This document shows positions 30,241 to 39,349 of a DNA stretch of 50,881 nucleotides, one piece after another. The stretch is from Mycobacterium pinniadriaticum (GTDB lineage: Bacteria; Actinomycetota; Actinomycetes; Mycobacteriales; Mycobacteriaceae), in assembly GCF_026242045.1 (NCBI RefSeq), contig NZ_JAPJDO010000040.1:1-50881 (forward strand), written 5' to 3'. Both the position numbers and the translations under genes were made by a program. The first letter of the stretch is position 1, and each line of letters opens with the position of its first letter. The notes below the pieces were generated by a model. It ran no database searches. It had not been told where the DNA came from and saw only the letters and a program-made list of their open reading frames with translations.

Positions 30241-31766
30241 GGCGTGGTCGCCAGATCGTTCTGGCGGGCGACCGGCGCGTGATCGGGGTCGGTTGGTTCC
30301 TTCCCGACGTTCTCCAGGCTCACCCCGGTGGTCTCGATGCGGAAGAGCACCGTCACGACGGCGCCCACGATGAATGCGATCACCAACAGGTACAGCAGGG
30401 CTGAGGTGCCGATCTCCTTGAGCAGGATGGGGAACAGGAACGCGGTCAGCACCGCGCCCACTTTCGCGAACGACGCGGCGAAACCGGCTCCCCGGCCCCG
30501 CACTTCGGTGGGGAAGACCTCTCCGGCGAGCAGGTAGGTCATCGAGTTGGGGCCGAGGTTGGTCATGAAGTAGAACAGCATGAACCCCGCGAACAACAGC
30601 ACCATGACGTGATCGCCGCCGGGCCGGATCGACAGTGCCGCAAGCAGAAGGCCCACGGCGCACCCGATGAAGCCGATCGTCTGCAGCTTGATCCGTCCGA
30701 CCCGGTCGACGAGCACGATGGCGAACAGGATGCCGAACACGAACAGGACGTCCATCAAGGCTGAGCCCTTGATGCCGAGGATGTCGTTGTGAATGGTGTC
30801 GGCGAGGCCTTCACCGGAGGATTTCTTGCCGATCACCGCGGCGAGGATGGTCGGCGTGAAGATGCCGATGCCGTAGGTCCCGAGGTCCTGGAGGAACCAC
30901 GGCACCGACGCGAGAATGGTCGCCCGGCGGTTCTTCTTGTTGAACAGCGCGGCATAGCTGCTGGCCGAGGTGGCCGCCTTGTGCATGAGGTGGCCGAGCG
31001 AGACATCGGTCGGATAGGCCGGTGACCGCCTGAGCAGCCGCAGGGTGGCCTGTTCGGCCTCCTTGGTCCGGCCCTTGTGCATGAGCCAGTGCGGACTTTC
31101 GATGATGTAGAGCCGGCCGACGATGACGAGTATGGCGGGCACGATGGCCGAGGCGTACATCCAGCGCCACGCCGTGATGTCGGGGTTCTCGAAGAGGATG
31201 AAGAACCCGACGATCGTCCCCGTCAGCGCTCCGATCGCCTGGAATGCGAAGGCGCTGAGCACCAGCCGGCCTCGCATGGAGGTGGGGATGCTTTCCGAGA
31301 TGACCATGTGCGCGGTCGGATAGTCGCAACCCAGCGCGACGCCCGCGCCGAAGAGGCAGATCACCAACGTGATGAAGTTCGGGGAAAAGGTCAGGGCGAT
31401 CAGGAAGCCGGTGAAGATGATCATCTCGATGATGAACATGCGTTTGCGGCCGAAGTGATCGGCCATCCCGCCCAGGGCGGAGGCTCCGACCAGGATGCCG
31501 GCCAGCGATGCCGCGGTGACCAGGCCCTTGTCCGCGGCGACGAGACCGAACTCGATCGAAATCAACGGCAGAGCAACGCCGGTCATGAACACGACCATGC
31601 CCTCGAAGAACTTCCCGGCGCAGGCCAGGCCCCAGATGCGCCACTGCATGCCGGTCATCGGGGTGGACTTGATGTAGGTGCCGTCGGACCACGTCGGCCG
31701 TTCGTCGATGTAGTCCTGAACGCTGCGCTGTCTGCCCACGCGATCCTCGGTATCCGGCGATGACAT
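30237..31766 (-). CDS. MFS transporter, sugar/metabolite:H+ symporter type
   Basis: A 509-residue protein with twelve helices. MFS signature loops: GGMADHFGRKRMF between helices 2 and 3 and VDRVGRIKLQ between 8 and 9; the sugar-porter style GEVFPTEVRGRGAGFAAS is in the second half. About 40 extra N-terminal residues precede helix 1. Substrate unknown. The neighbouring steroid genes make import of a ring-containing substrate or its side-chain product possible, but the liv operon lies on the other side. It converges on livF with a 4-bp overlap. Confidence 0.82.
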   Translation of the reverse strand: MSSPDTEDRVGRQRSVQDYIDERPTWSDGTYIKSTPMTGMQWRIWGLACAGKFFEGMVVFMTGVALPLISIEFGLVAADKGLVTAASLAGILVGASALGGMADHFGRKRMFIIEMIIFTGFLIALTFSPNFITLVICLFGAGVALGCDYPTAHMVISESIPTSMRGRLVLSAFAFQAIGALTGTIVGFFILFENPDITAWRWMYASAIVPAILVIVGRLYIIESPHWLMHKGRTKEAEQATLRLLRRSPAYPTDVSLGHLMHKAATSASSYAALFNKKNRRATILASVPWFLQDLGTYGIGIFTPTILAAVIGKKSSGEGLADTIHNDILGIKGSALMDVLFVFGILFAIVLVDRVGRIKLQTIGFIGCAVGLLLAALSIRPGGDHVMVLLFAGFMLFYFMTNLGPNSMTYLLAGEVFPTEVRGRGAGFAASFAKVGAVLTAFLFPILLKEIGTSALLYLLVIAFIVGAVVTVLFRIETTGVSLENVGKEPTDPDHAPVARQNDLATTP

Positions 31767-31899
31767 GAGTCCGATCGTTACATCGTTCGACCGCGCAAGA
31801 CGTTGTCAGAGCCCGAGTTGGTCGACGGGGCCGCAATAATTCGGTCGCGGTTTCGCTGCTGTATGCCCGATGGACATATTGGCGAATCGGGTGTTCGGG

Positions 31900-32121
31900 C
31901 TAGTCGACGCGGAAGCGTTTGATGCGGGACGTCGCTCCCGACATCAGGGTGACCGCGCTGCGAGACACGCCCAGATGGCCGGCGAGCAGCCGGGCCGCGG
32001 CCTCGGTCGCCCTGCCCTCCACCGCGGGTTCCCGCACATAGATCGTCAGCGCTCCGTCGGCGGCCGTCTCGACCAGGGGGCCTTTGCGGCTACCCGGTTT
32101 GACGGTGACGACGACGATCAC
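31900..32121 (-). CDS. DUF167/YggU family protein
   Basis: A 73-residue protein beginning with GTG at 32121 (VIVVVTVKPGSRKGP), overlapping the stop of the flavoprotein gene as GTGA. It shows the DUF167 pattern: VTVKPGSRKGP, LTIYVREPAVEGRATEAAARLLA, VSRSAVTLMSGATSRIKRFRV. Small alpha/beta proteins of this family are widespread and of unknown function. The longer frame through 33723 is antisense-like overlap with the flavoprotein gene and is not used. Confidence 0.82.
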   Translation of the reverse strand: MIVVVTVKPGSRKGPLVETAADGALTIYVREPAVEGRATEAAARLLAGHLGVSRSAVTLMSGATSRIKRFRVD

Positions 32122-33662
32122 GTCGCCATATCGAGGGCGGCGAGATGACTGAACAACATCGACGCGCCGATCGGGTTTCCGCCGCCCGGATACGTCGTTC
32201 CGCTGACCGCGGCCATGGTGTTGCCCGCCGCGTACAGGCCAGGGATCGGCTGACCGGATTCGTCCAGCACCCGGGCCCGGGCATCGGTGCGCAGGCCACC
32301 TTTGGTCCCGAGATCGGACAGGCCGAACGCCGCGGCGTGGAACGGGGGGGTGTCGATGGGCACCAGGGGCGATTCGCCCCCGGAGAACGCCCGGTCGTAC
32401 GGCTCGTCGCCGCGGCCGAAATCGGTGTCGGAACCGGCGGCGACCATCGCGTTGTAGCGGGCGACCGTCTGTTCCAGATTCTCGACCGGCACCCCGATGA
32501 CGTCGGCCAGTCCGGCGAGAGTGGCTGCGCTGCGCCACAACCCGGCGGCGCGGTAACTCTCGGTGTCCACCATCGAGACGTTGGTCGCTTTGACCGGCGG
32601 AACCTCGCCGTCGCGATCGTCGTAGATCATCCAGAACGGGACATCGAGGCGCCCGGCCCGCATCTCGGCGATGATCTCCCGGCCGATCCGGTCGTAGGCC
32701 GCGGACTCGTTGACGAATCGCCGTCCGGCCTGATTGACGAAGATGCCGCCGGTGAACCACAACGCGAATGCCGAGCGGCCGTCGGGATGGGTCAGGCCCG
32801 GCGACCACCACGCCTGATCCATCAGGTCGGTGGCCGCACCCACACGCAGCGCCGCCTCGAGGGCTGCCCCGGTGCTGCCGGGGCCGCCCATGCTGTCCTC
32901 GGGGACGCCGGGCACACCGTATGCACGGCGAAGCTCGGCGTTGTGTTCGAAACCGCCCGCCGCCAGGAGCACCCCGCGCCTGGCCCCGATCCGCACCCGC
33001 TGGCCGTCGCGCTCGACGACCGCACCGACCACCCTCGGCCCGTCGGTGATGAGATCGGTCAGCGGTGCGTTGCGGTACAGCGCGGCATCCGGGTAGCCGG
33101 CCAGCGCGGCGAGGAACCTGCCGATGAGGGCGCGGCCGCCGAAGAGCTTGTCCGGGGCGGGTGTGCCGAGCCGGTCGTGGTCGAGCGGGCCGCGCACGAA
33201 CCCGGCATACGGGCCCAGCTTCTCGCCGCGGATCGGTGCGGCCACGATGTGCCGCAGGCCGTCGCCGCGCGCGTCGGGGGCCTTGCCGTAGTAGTCCGGC
33301 CAGGGCAGCACGGAGAAGGTGAAATTCTCGTCGGCCTCCAGGTATTCGATCAGGCCCGGACCGCGGCGGATGTAGGTCTCCTGCAGGTCGGCCGGTGTGC
33401 GGTCGCCGATGACGGAGTGGAAGTAGTTGAGGGCTTTCTCGATCGTGTCGTCGCTGCCCGCCCGCTGCAGCACGGGATTGCACGGGAACCACATGCCGCC
33501 GCCGCCCGAGTAGGCGGTCGTCCCGCCGAACTTGTCCGTCGCCTCCACCAGCGCCACCGACAGACCCTCGCGGGCAGCGGTGTACGCGCCGGTGATACCG
33601 CCACCGGAGCCGGCGACCACGACGTCGACGGTTTCGTCGAATGACATGTCCTGGGCGGTCAT
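32118..33662 (-). CDS. KstD-family FAD-dependent dehydrogenase
   Basis: A 514-residue flavoprotein. The dinucleotide-binding motif is VVVAGSGGGITGAYTAARE at residues 12-30, followed by GGTTAYSGGGGMWFP, the segment typical of 3-ketosteroid delta-1-dehydrogenases. The C-terminal FAD-contact motif IPGLYAAGNTMAAVSGTTYPGGGNPIG closes the fold. ATG 33662 has AAAGGAGG upstream. KstD introduces the C1-C2 double bond of ring A before opening of ring B. A second, less similar KstD-like gene lies at 35662-37125. It is divergent from kshA, with 159 bp between starts that probably hold both promoters. Confidence 0.82.
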   Translation of the reverse strand: MTAQDMSFDETVDVVVAGSGGGITGAYTAAREGLSVALVEATDKFGGTTAYSGGGGMWFPCNPVLQRAGSDDTIEKALNYFHSVIGDRTPADLQETYIRRGPGLIEYLEADENFTFSVLPWPDYYGKAPDARGDGLRHIVAAPIRGEKLGPYAGFVRGPLDHDRLGTPAPDKLFGGRALIGRFLAALAGYPDAALYRNAPLTDLITDGPRVVGAVVERDGQRVRIGARRGVLLAAGGFEHNAELRRAYGVPGVPEDSMGGPGSTGAALEAALRVGAATDLMDQAWWSPGLTHPDGRSAFALWFTGGIFVNQAGRRFVNESAAYDRIGREIIAEMRAGRLDVPFWMIYDDRDGEVPPVKATNVSMVDTESYRAAGLWRSAATLAGLADVIGVPVENLEQTVARYNAMVAAGSDTDFGRGDEPYDRAFSGGESPLVPIDTPPFHAAAFGLSDLGTKGGLRTDARARVLDESGQPIPGLYAAGNTMAAVSGTTYPGGGNPIGASMLFSHLAALDMAT

Positions 33663-33821
33663 CGGCCTCCTTTGGTCGGTGGCAACCACTGTCGTCGGTG
33701 GCCGGGGGCGAAGCAACAACCACTCCCGGTGAGCGAGTGTTCTGGTGGTTCTGCCGACCCTATGCCCGCGTCGGTGTCACGCTGTTGGGAACGGGTCAGG
33801 TGAGCTACGGAGGTCGCGAGC

Positions 33822-34964
33822 ATGACGACGATGCATGCCGATGTCGAGGTGCGCCACATCGAGGAAGGAGCGCCGCCCACCCGGTTCGCGCGGGGCTGGC
33901 ACTGCCTGGGCCTGACGCGGGATCTCGGCGATGGAAAGCCACACGCCGTCAATGCCTTCGGAACAAAGTTGGTGGTGTTCCGCGGTGAAGACGGTTCACT
34001 CAATGTGCTCGACGGCTACTGCCGGCACATGGGCGCCGACCTGTCGGAGGGTCAGGTCAAGGGAAGTGAGATCGCGTGTCCCTTCCACGACTGGAGGTGG
34101 GGCGGCGACGGCCGCTGCAAGCGGGTTCCCTACAGCCGACGGGCACCCAAGCTGGCCCGTACCGCGACCTGGCGCACCCTCGAACAGGACGAGATGCTTT
34201 TCGTCTGGAACGACCCGGAGGGCAACCCACCCCCGGACGGGGTGATCATCCCCCGCATCGAAGGCGCCACCAGCGACGAGTGGACCGATTGGCATTGGTA
34301 CACCACGGTGGTCAACATCAACTGCCGCGAGATCATCGACAACGTTGTGGACATGGCGCATTTCTTCTATGTCCACTCGGCGATGCCGACTCACTTCAAG
34401 AACATCTTCGAAGGGCACATCGCCACCCAGTACATGAACAGCGGCGTCCGCCAGGACCAACCGACGCCCGAGGGGCCAGTGATGCTCGGCACGACATCCG
34501 TCGCCTCGTACTTTGGCCCCTCGTTCATGATCGATGACCTGCTCTACCACTACGAGCACGAGGATCAGCAGACGGTTCTGCTCAACTGTCACTACCCGAT
34601 CGACGCGAATTCCTTTGTCCTGCAGTACGGCATCATCGTCAAGAAATCACCGAACCTGCCACAAGAGGCGGCGATGCAGGCCGCCATCGCACTCGGCGAC
34701 TTCGTCAAGATGGGGTTCGAGCAGGATGTGGCGATCTGGCGGACGAAGACCAGGATCGACAATCCGCTGCTGTGTGAGGAGGACGGGCCGGTCTACCAGC
34801 TTCGGCGGTGGTATGAGCAGTTCTACGTCGATGTCGCCGATGTGACACCCGATATGGTCGACCGGTTCGAATACGAGGTCGACGTGTCTCGACCTCGCGA
34901 AGTGTGGCAGCGGGAAGTCCAGGACAACATCGCCGCGCAGGCTTCGGCGGGGGCCACCGAATGA
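33822..34964 (+). CDS. kshA: 3-ketosteroid 9-alpha-hydroxylase oxygenase KshA
   Basis: A 380-residue Rieske oxygenase. The [2Fe-2S] ligands Cys67, His69, Cys86, His89 (YCRHMGADL; CPFHDW) are at the same positions as I recall for M. tuberculosis KshA, and the mononuclear iron site is in NVVDMAHFFYVH with Asn174, His180 and His185. The enzyme hydroxylates C9 of 3-ketosteroids; with KstD this opens ring B. GGAGG lies nine bases upstream of the ATG. No KshB reductase is encoded nearby, so the electron partner must be elsewhere. ATGA overlap with the next gene. Confidence 0.87.
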   Translation: MTTMHADVEVRHIEEGAPPTRFARGWHCLGLTRDLGDGKPHAVNAFGTKLVVFRGEDGSLNVLDGYCRHMGADLSEGQVKGSEIACPFHDWRWGGDGRCKRVPYSRRAPKLARTATWRTLEQDEMLFVWNDPEGNPPPDGVIIPRIEGATSDEWTDWHWYTTVVNINCREIIDNVVDMAHFFYVHSAMPTHFKNIFEGHIATQYMNSGVRQDQPTPEGPVMLGTTSVASYFGPSFMIDDLLYHYEHEDQQTVLLNCHYPIDANSFVLQYGIIVKKSPNLPQEAAMQAAIALGDFVKMGFEQDVAIWRTKTRIDNPLLCEEDGPVYQLRRWYEQFYVDVADVTPDMVDRFEYEVDVSRPREVWQREVQDNIAAQASAGATE

Positions 34965-35239
34965 CGGTACGGCCCGACAACCGGCTGCTCGACGCCCCGA
35001 TGGTGCCGGTCGGTTGTCGCCAATGCGGGGCGCGGGTCGAAGTCCGCAAGAGCAGCTGGGCGCAGACCAGCGTGCAGTGGAACGCCCAAGCGACGGCTGC
35101 CTGTGTACAGCGGCGGACTGCCGAGACACTGGCCGGTCACGGCCACGAACCGTTCCTGGTCTGTTCGCAGCTGCGCGAGTCGATCGAAGACGCCGTCCGG
35201 CACGGTCGGGTGCCCATTGTGGACGAAGGCGCGGACTAA
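34961..35239 (+). CDS. KshA-associated small cysteine protein
   Basis: A 92-residue soluble protein coupled to kshA by an ATGA overlap. It has CRQCGARVEVRKSSWAQTSVQW near the start, with C-x2-C, then a Cys at about 49 (TAACVQR) and another in FLVCSQLRESI. Four cysteines and the position behind kshA resemble Rv3527 next to Rv3526 in M. tuberculosis, from memory; it is shorter than that protein. A metal-binding or electron-transfer role is possible. Its 3' end overlaps the convergent truncated esterase by 4 bp. Confidence 0.65.
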   Translation: MTVRPDNRLLDAPMVPVGCRQCGARVEVRKSSWAQTSVQWNAQATAACVQRRTAETLAGHGHEPFLVCSQLRESIEDAVRHGRVPIVDEGAD

Positions 35240-35655
35240 TCCCGGACGAGCAGCGTGCGCACATCGCGCCAGGCCTGCTCACGCGCCCGCACCGCGGGCC
35301 ACGGGTGCTCGGGCGCCAGCCGATAGTCCACCGAAATCACCGTGGCGCGAATGCCATTAGCCATCGACCGGCACAACCCGTCGTGGCTGTCCAAATCGCA
35401 GAACACGAATCCGCCGCCGTGGAAGAACACCGCGACTGCAGATGCGGACTCCGGACGATAGATGCGCACCGGGATGTCCCCGGCCGGTCCGAGCACCGTC
35501 GTCTCGGTGACACTGTGCACCGGTTCGGGGTCGGTCGCCGACCGTAGGCGGGCCCGGATCGCCTCCCGCGCCTGGGCGCCGGTCATCGTGTGGACCGGGG
35601 GAAAGCCGGCGTTGAGTGTGTCGATGATCGCGGCGATGCCGGGATCGAGAGTCAC
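35236..35655 (-). pseudogene. Truncated HSL-type esterase
   Basis: A 139-residue frame that starts as a normal hormone-sensitive-lipase family esterase: about 65 residues of N-terminal cap, then IPVRIYRP, the oxyanion-hole HGGGF (residues 80-85) and VDYRLAPEHPWPA. It stops 20 residues later (WRDVRTLLVRD). The nucleophile elbow GDSAGG and the catalytic Asp and His, which should occupy the next 170 residues, are absent. No continuation is found on the far side. Placed 6 bp after the flavoprotein stop, it was the last gene of that operon and now ends against a convergent gene. Confidence 0.75.
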
Positions 35656-35661
35656 GGTGCC

Positions 35662-37125
35662 CTATTGCCCGCGGGCGGCGGAGCGCCCGGCCCGGCGACC
35701 GTAGAAGCTGCCGTCGCCGAGCGAGATTCCACTGGCGTAGCCCCACGCCGCGAGACCCGCCGTGCACCGCCCGGCCGCATACAGGCCCGGAATCGGTTCG
35801 CCAGTGACGTGCAGCACCTCGGCCGAGAGGCTCGTACGTAGCCCGCCGAGGGAGAATCCGCCGGTGCTGTGTCGCAGATCGATCGCGCCCACCGGGCTGC
35901 CGATCGGGCGCAGCCACCGAGGTTTCTTGTGCAGCAACGGGTCCTCGCCGCGGGCCGCACCGTCGTTGTAACGCGCCACGGTGTCCTGCAGGCTCCCGGG
36001 CGCAAGGCCCATCTCAGCCTCGAGTTCGGCCACCGTCTCACACACCCACTTCGGCTTCCGCAGAATCAGCTTCGGCGTTTGCGATGCCAGTGCCTCTTCC
36101 TGGGCCTGCTCGTCGATGATCAGGAAGGCCTTGTCGTCCTGGTAGTAGAGCGTGTGCTGGCCCACGCGGCCGGGGTAGGTGTCCTCGGCGACGTAGCGCT
36201 GCCCCCGTGCATTGACCAGAATGCCGCGGACCAGCTGCTGCGGGTCGACCAGGAAGGCGACTTCGGTGGCGTCCATATGGGCCAGGTCGGCGCCCAGCGC
36301 CTGAGCCATCCGAATACCTTGCCCGTCATGCTGTTCCACCGCCGAGATCGGCCGCCCGGCGATACGGGGCGTGAAGCGGGCCATCATCGAGTCGTTGTAG
36401 GCGAAGCTGCCGGTCGCCAGGACGACGCCGCGTCGAGCCCGGATCGCGATGTCCGTGCCGTACTGGCGGGCGGTGATGCCGATGACCCGACCGTCGGACT
36501 CGACGATCAGCGACCGCACCCGTACGTCGTAGAGCCCCCGGACGCCGAGGCCGGTCGCGGTCTCCACGAGGGGTTTCATCAGCATGTAGCCGGCACTGGC
36601 CTGACCCTGTTTCTTGTTCTGCATCTGGGGCACGTGCCCGCGTGGAGCCGGCTCGGCGATGGTGTCGAACGGATAGGCGTCCTCGCCGCCGCTGTACATC
36701 AGACCCTGGTCACCGAGCGGCTCCCAGCCCGGCTCGCCGAAGAACTCCGGTTTGAACGGCACCCCGCATTCCACCAGCCATTCGTAGTGGGCGACACTGC
36801 CGGAGCAATAGTCGGCGATGCGTTCCCCGTCGGCGCCCGGGCCCATCGCCGCGTTGAGGAAGGCGGCCATATTGTCCGGGGAATCCTCGAAGCCGCAGGC
36901 CTTTTGGAGTCCGGTGCCACCGCCCAGGTAGATGAACCCGCCCGCCAGAGCCGCCGCTCCGCCCCAGGCGCCGGCCCGCTCGAGGACCAGGACGTCGGCG
37001 CCGGCCGAAGCGGCCTCGACCGCCGCAGCCGCCCCGGCGATGCCGTAGCCGGCGACGACCACGTCGGCCTCCTGGTCCCAGGTGGCCACGGAGCTGGCCG
37101 CGACCGGCCGGATGTCGCTGCTCAC
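35662..37125 (-). CDS. Second KstD-like FAD-dependent dehydrogenase
   Basis: A 487-residue flavoprotein of the FAD_binding_2 family. FAD motif ADVVVAGYGIAGAAAAVEA (residues 19-37), then WGGAAALAGGFIYLGGG, and the C-terminal PGLYAAGRCTAGLAAWGYASGISLG. It lacks the exact GGTTAYSGG of true KstD and is closer to a broad group of 3-oxosteroid or related dehydrogenases. It lies 1 bp after the HsaC-like gene in the leftward operon hsaA-hsaC-this-esterase, so a steroid or terpenoid ring substrate is likely. Confidence 0.75.
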   Translation of the reverse strand: MSSDIRPVAASSVATWDQEADVVVAGYGIAGAAAAVEAASAGADVLVLERAGAWGGAAALAGGFIYLGGGTGLQKACGFEDSPDNMAAFLNAAMGPGADGERIADYCSGSVAHYEWLVECGVPFKPEFFGEPGWEPLGDQGLMYSGGEDAYPFDTIAEPAPRGHVPQMQNKKQGQASAGYMLMKPLVETATGLGVRGLYDVRVRSLIVESDGRVIGITARQYGTDIAIRARRGVVLATGSFAYNDSMMARFTPRIAGRPISAVEQHDGQGIRMAQALGADLAHMDATEVAFLVDPQQLVRGILVNARGQRYVAEDTYPGRVGQHTLYYQDDKAFLIIDEQAQEEALASQTPKLILRKPKWVCETVAELEAEMGLAPGSLQDTVARYNDGAARGEDPLLHKKPRWLRPIGSPVGAIDLRHSTGGFSLGGLRTSLSAEVLHVTGEPIPGLYAAGRCTAGLAAWGYASGISLGDGSFYGRRAGRSAARGQ

Positions 37126-37126
37126 C

Positions 37127-38035
37127 TCAGGGGCGCATCGCCGCGGGCAGGTCGCCGACCCATTTGTGTCCCCAATAGCTGTCGGCGGTGATTTCCTCCG
37201 CGGTGTAGTGGCTTTCGTCTATCCGCATGCCGCCGGTGCCGAACTCGATGTCCCAGTCGCCGGGCGCGCGCACATAGAACGACACCATCTTGTCGTTGGT
37301 GTGCCGGCCGAGCGTGGACGACAGCTGGAACCCCGCCGCCGCGATCCGGTCCAGTGCCTCACCGACCGTGTCGAGGCTGTCGACCTCGACCATCATGTGG
37401 ATCAGTCCAGGGTCGCGCTGATGGGTGGCCGGCGCGATCGCCAGACTGTGATGGCGTTCGTTGATGCCGAGGAAGCGGATGCGGATCGGACCGAATTCCT
37501 TGGGCAACGGAACCCGGAACGCTCCGCGAGACACGAAACCCAGTACCCCGGTGTAGAAGTCGAAGAGGCCGGGGGCGTCCAGCGCCGGCAACACGACGTG
37601 CCCCAACCCCTGATCCCCGGTGACGAACCGGGCGCCGAACGGGGTGACCACCGGGCTGTGGTCGAGGACCGCGCCGTGGAACACCTCCAGGTGGGTGCCG
37701 GCCGGATCGTCGAACGCCACCACCTCCTCGACCCGCCGGTCGTCGGCCTCGGACTGGGACAGCTGCTTGTAGGGCACCCCGGCGCCGTCGAGCACCTCCT
37801 TGAACTGCTCGAGGGCGGCGTGGTCGCGGACTTCCCAACCCACCGTGACGATCCGGTCACCGTCACCGGGCACCACGATGATGCGGGCTGCACGTTCGTC
37901 CATGCGCAGGTACAGCGCCGAGGGATCCGGACCCTTGCCCTCGGCGAATCCCAGTACGCCGAAGGCGAATTGACGCCAGCGGTCGATATCGGCGGTTTGG
38001 ATGGTGACGTAGCCGAGGCTCTTCAACAGGCTCAT
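37127..38035 (-). CDS. hsaC: HsaC-like extradiol dioxygenase
   Basis: A 302-residue two-domain vicinal-oxygen-chelate dioxygenase. Iron ligands: His in QGLGHVVLPA, His in LIHMMVEVDS and Glu in DWDIEFGTGG; catalytic His in RHHSLAI. Length and segment order follow HsaC of M. tuberculosis (meta-cleavage of 3,4-DHSA), but from memory only about 45 % of residues agree, so this is a paralogue that may accept a different catechol. It is in one operon with the HsaA-like gene 13 bp upstream. Confidence 0.85.
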   Translation of the reverse strand: MSLLKSLGYVTIQTADIDRWRQFAFGVLGFAEGKGPDPSALYLRMDERAARIIVVPGDGDRIVTVGWEVRDHAALEQFKEVLDGAGVPYKQLSQSEADDRRVEEVVAFDDPAGTHLEVFHGAVLDHSPVVTPFGARFVTGDQGLGHVVLPALDAPGLFDFYTGVLGFVSRGAFRVPLPKEFGPIRIRFLGINERHHSLAIAPATHQRDPGLIHMMVEVDSLDTVGEALDRIAAAGFQLSSTLGRHTNDKMVSFYVRAPGDWDIEFGTGGMRIDESHYTAEEITADSYWGHKWVGDLPAAMRP

Positions 38036-38048
38036 CGGTGTACTCCCG

Positions 38049-39233
38049 TCAGATCATCGCCCGCAGCGGGCCCTGCGGCTCGACACCGAACGAACTCAGC
38101 GCCGAGGCATGGTAGGTGGTCCCCGGCACGTGGATGGCGTGCGCCATACCGGTGTGGGCGTCACGCCAGTAACGCTGCAGCGGCTTGTCCATCCGCATGG
38201 CATTGCCACCGGAGCGGGAGAAGATCTCGTCGACCGCACTGACCGCCCGCCAGACCGCGCGGACCTGGGTGCGTCGCCCGGCCGCGCGGTCGGCGAAGGA
38301 GACTTCCTTGCCGGAATCCACGATTCCGTAGATCCGGTCCACGTTGGCCAGGATCTCCTGGCGGGCAGCGTTGATGTCGGCGGCGGCCTCGCCGATCGCG
38401 TACATCACATAGGGGTCATCCTTGATAGCGGTCCCGGCCGCGCTGACCCGCTCACGCTGGTAGTCCAGATGCGCGGCCAGCGCCCCCTCACAGATGCCGA
38501 TGGTCGCCGAGGAGATGCCCAGCGGGAACATCGTCGACCACGGCATGAGGTACAGCGTGTCGGTCATGCCGGCCTCACGCTGGGCGGTGCCGTCCATGAC
38601 CTTGAACGCGTCCATCGTCCGGTACTCGGGCACGAAGGCGTCCTTGACGATCACGTCCTTGGAGCCGGTGCCGCGCAACCCGACGACGTCCCACGAGTCT
38701 TCGACGATCTCGTAGTCTTTGCGCGGCAGGATCATGTGCAGCATCTGTGGCGGCATCTGCACGTTTCCGTCGGCGTCGCTCTTGATGGCGCCGAGGAAGA
38801 TCCAGTCGCAATGATCGGTACCGGAGCTGAACTGCCACCGTCCGTTGAAGATGTAGCCCCCGTCGACCGGCCTTGCGATGCCCTGCGGGGCGTACGGGGA
38901 GGCGACCCAGGTGTCGACATCGTCGGCCCAGATCTCCTCGGCCACCCGCGGGTCGGCGTACGCCAGCTGGTAGGGGTGTACCCCGACCACACCGTTGATC
39001 CAGCCGGCGGCGGGGTCCAGCGCGGCCAGCGCCATCACGGTTTCGGCGAACTCCCGTGGATGTACCTCCAGGCCGCCGAACTTCGCGGGCTGAAGCAGCC
39101 GGATGTGTCCGGCTTCCTTCATCACCTTGACGGTCTGATCGGTGAGCTTGCCAATCTTCTCGGCCTCCACGGCCTGCTCGCGCAACTGGTCGGCCAGCTG
39201 CATCGTTTTGTCGAGCACCGAAGCGGTCATCAT
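38049..39233 (-). CDS. hsaA: HsaA-like flavin-dependent monooxygenase, oxygenase subunit
   Basis: A 394-residue protein of the acyl-CoA-dehydrogenase fold, same length as M. tuberculosis HsaA. Characteristic stretches: HIRLLQPAKFGGLEVHP, VGVHPYQLAYADPRVAEEIW, WQFSSGTDHCDWIFLGAI, VGLRGTGSKDVIVKD and YWRDAHTGMAHAI. HsaA hydroxylates 3-HSA with FMNH2 from a reductase (HsaB), which is not encoded here. AAGGA precedes the ATG. First gene of the leftward operon, divergent from the Baeyer-Villiger monooxygenase with a 116-bp intergenic region. Confidence 0.85.
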   Translation of the reverse strand: MMTASVLDKTMQLADQLREQAVEAEKIGKLTDQTVKVMKEAGHIRLLQPAKFGGLEVHPREFAETVMALAALDPAAGWINGVVGVHPYQLAYADPRVAEEIWADDVDTWVASPYAPQGIARPVDGGYIFNGRWQFSSGTDHCDWIFLGAIKSDADGNVQMPPQMLHMILPRKDYEIVEDSWDVVGLRGTGSKDVIVKDAFVPEYRTMDAFKVMDGTAQREAGMTDTLYLMPWSTMFPLGISSATIGICEGALAAHLDYQRERVSAAGTAIKDDPYVMYAIGEAAADINAARQEILANVDRIYGIVDSGKEVSFADRAAGRRTQVRAVWRAVSAVDEIFSRSGGNAMRMDKPLQRYWRDAHTGMAHAIHVPGTTYHASALSSFGVEPQGPLRAMI

Positions 39234-39268
39234 TAATCCTTGTCCAGATCTGGGCTGTTGGTTTCATC

Positions 39269-39289
39269 CTGACCCCGCAAGACGGTCAG
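39269..39289. promoter_or_regulatory. Inverted repeat in hsaA/BVMO intergenic region
   Basis: CTGACC (39269-39274) and GGTCAG (39284-39289) form a perfect 6-bp inverted repeat with a 9-bp spacer, centred in the 116-bp region between the two divergent starts. It could be a regulator operator. It does not match the KstR consensus (TnnAACnnGTTnnA) or KstR2 consensus as I recall them. Confidence 0.35.
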
Positions 39290-39349
39290 TATCGGGCAAT
39301 GTCTCGATGAGCGGGGCAACTTAGCCGGTGCCGCCCTACGCTGCTGGGC

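Noticed and set aside
31900..33723. 607-codon frame containing the DUF167 domain at its end
   Set aside because: Most of it overlaps the KstD-like gene in another frame and is Arg-rich shadow; only the last 73 codons are a real gene.
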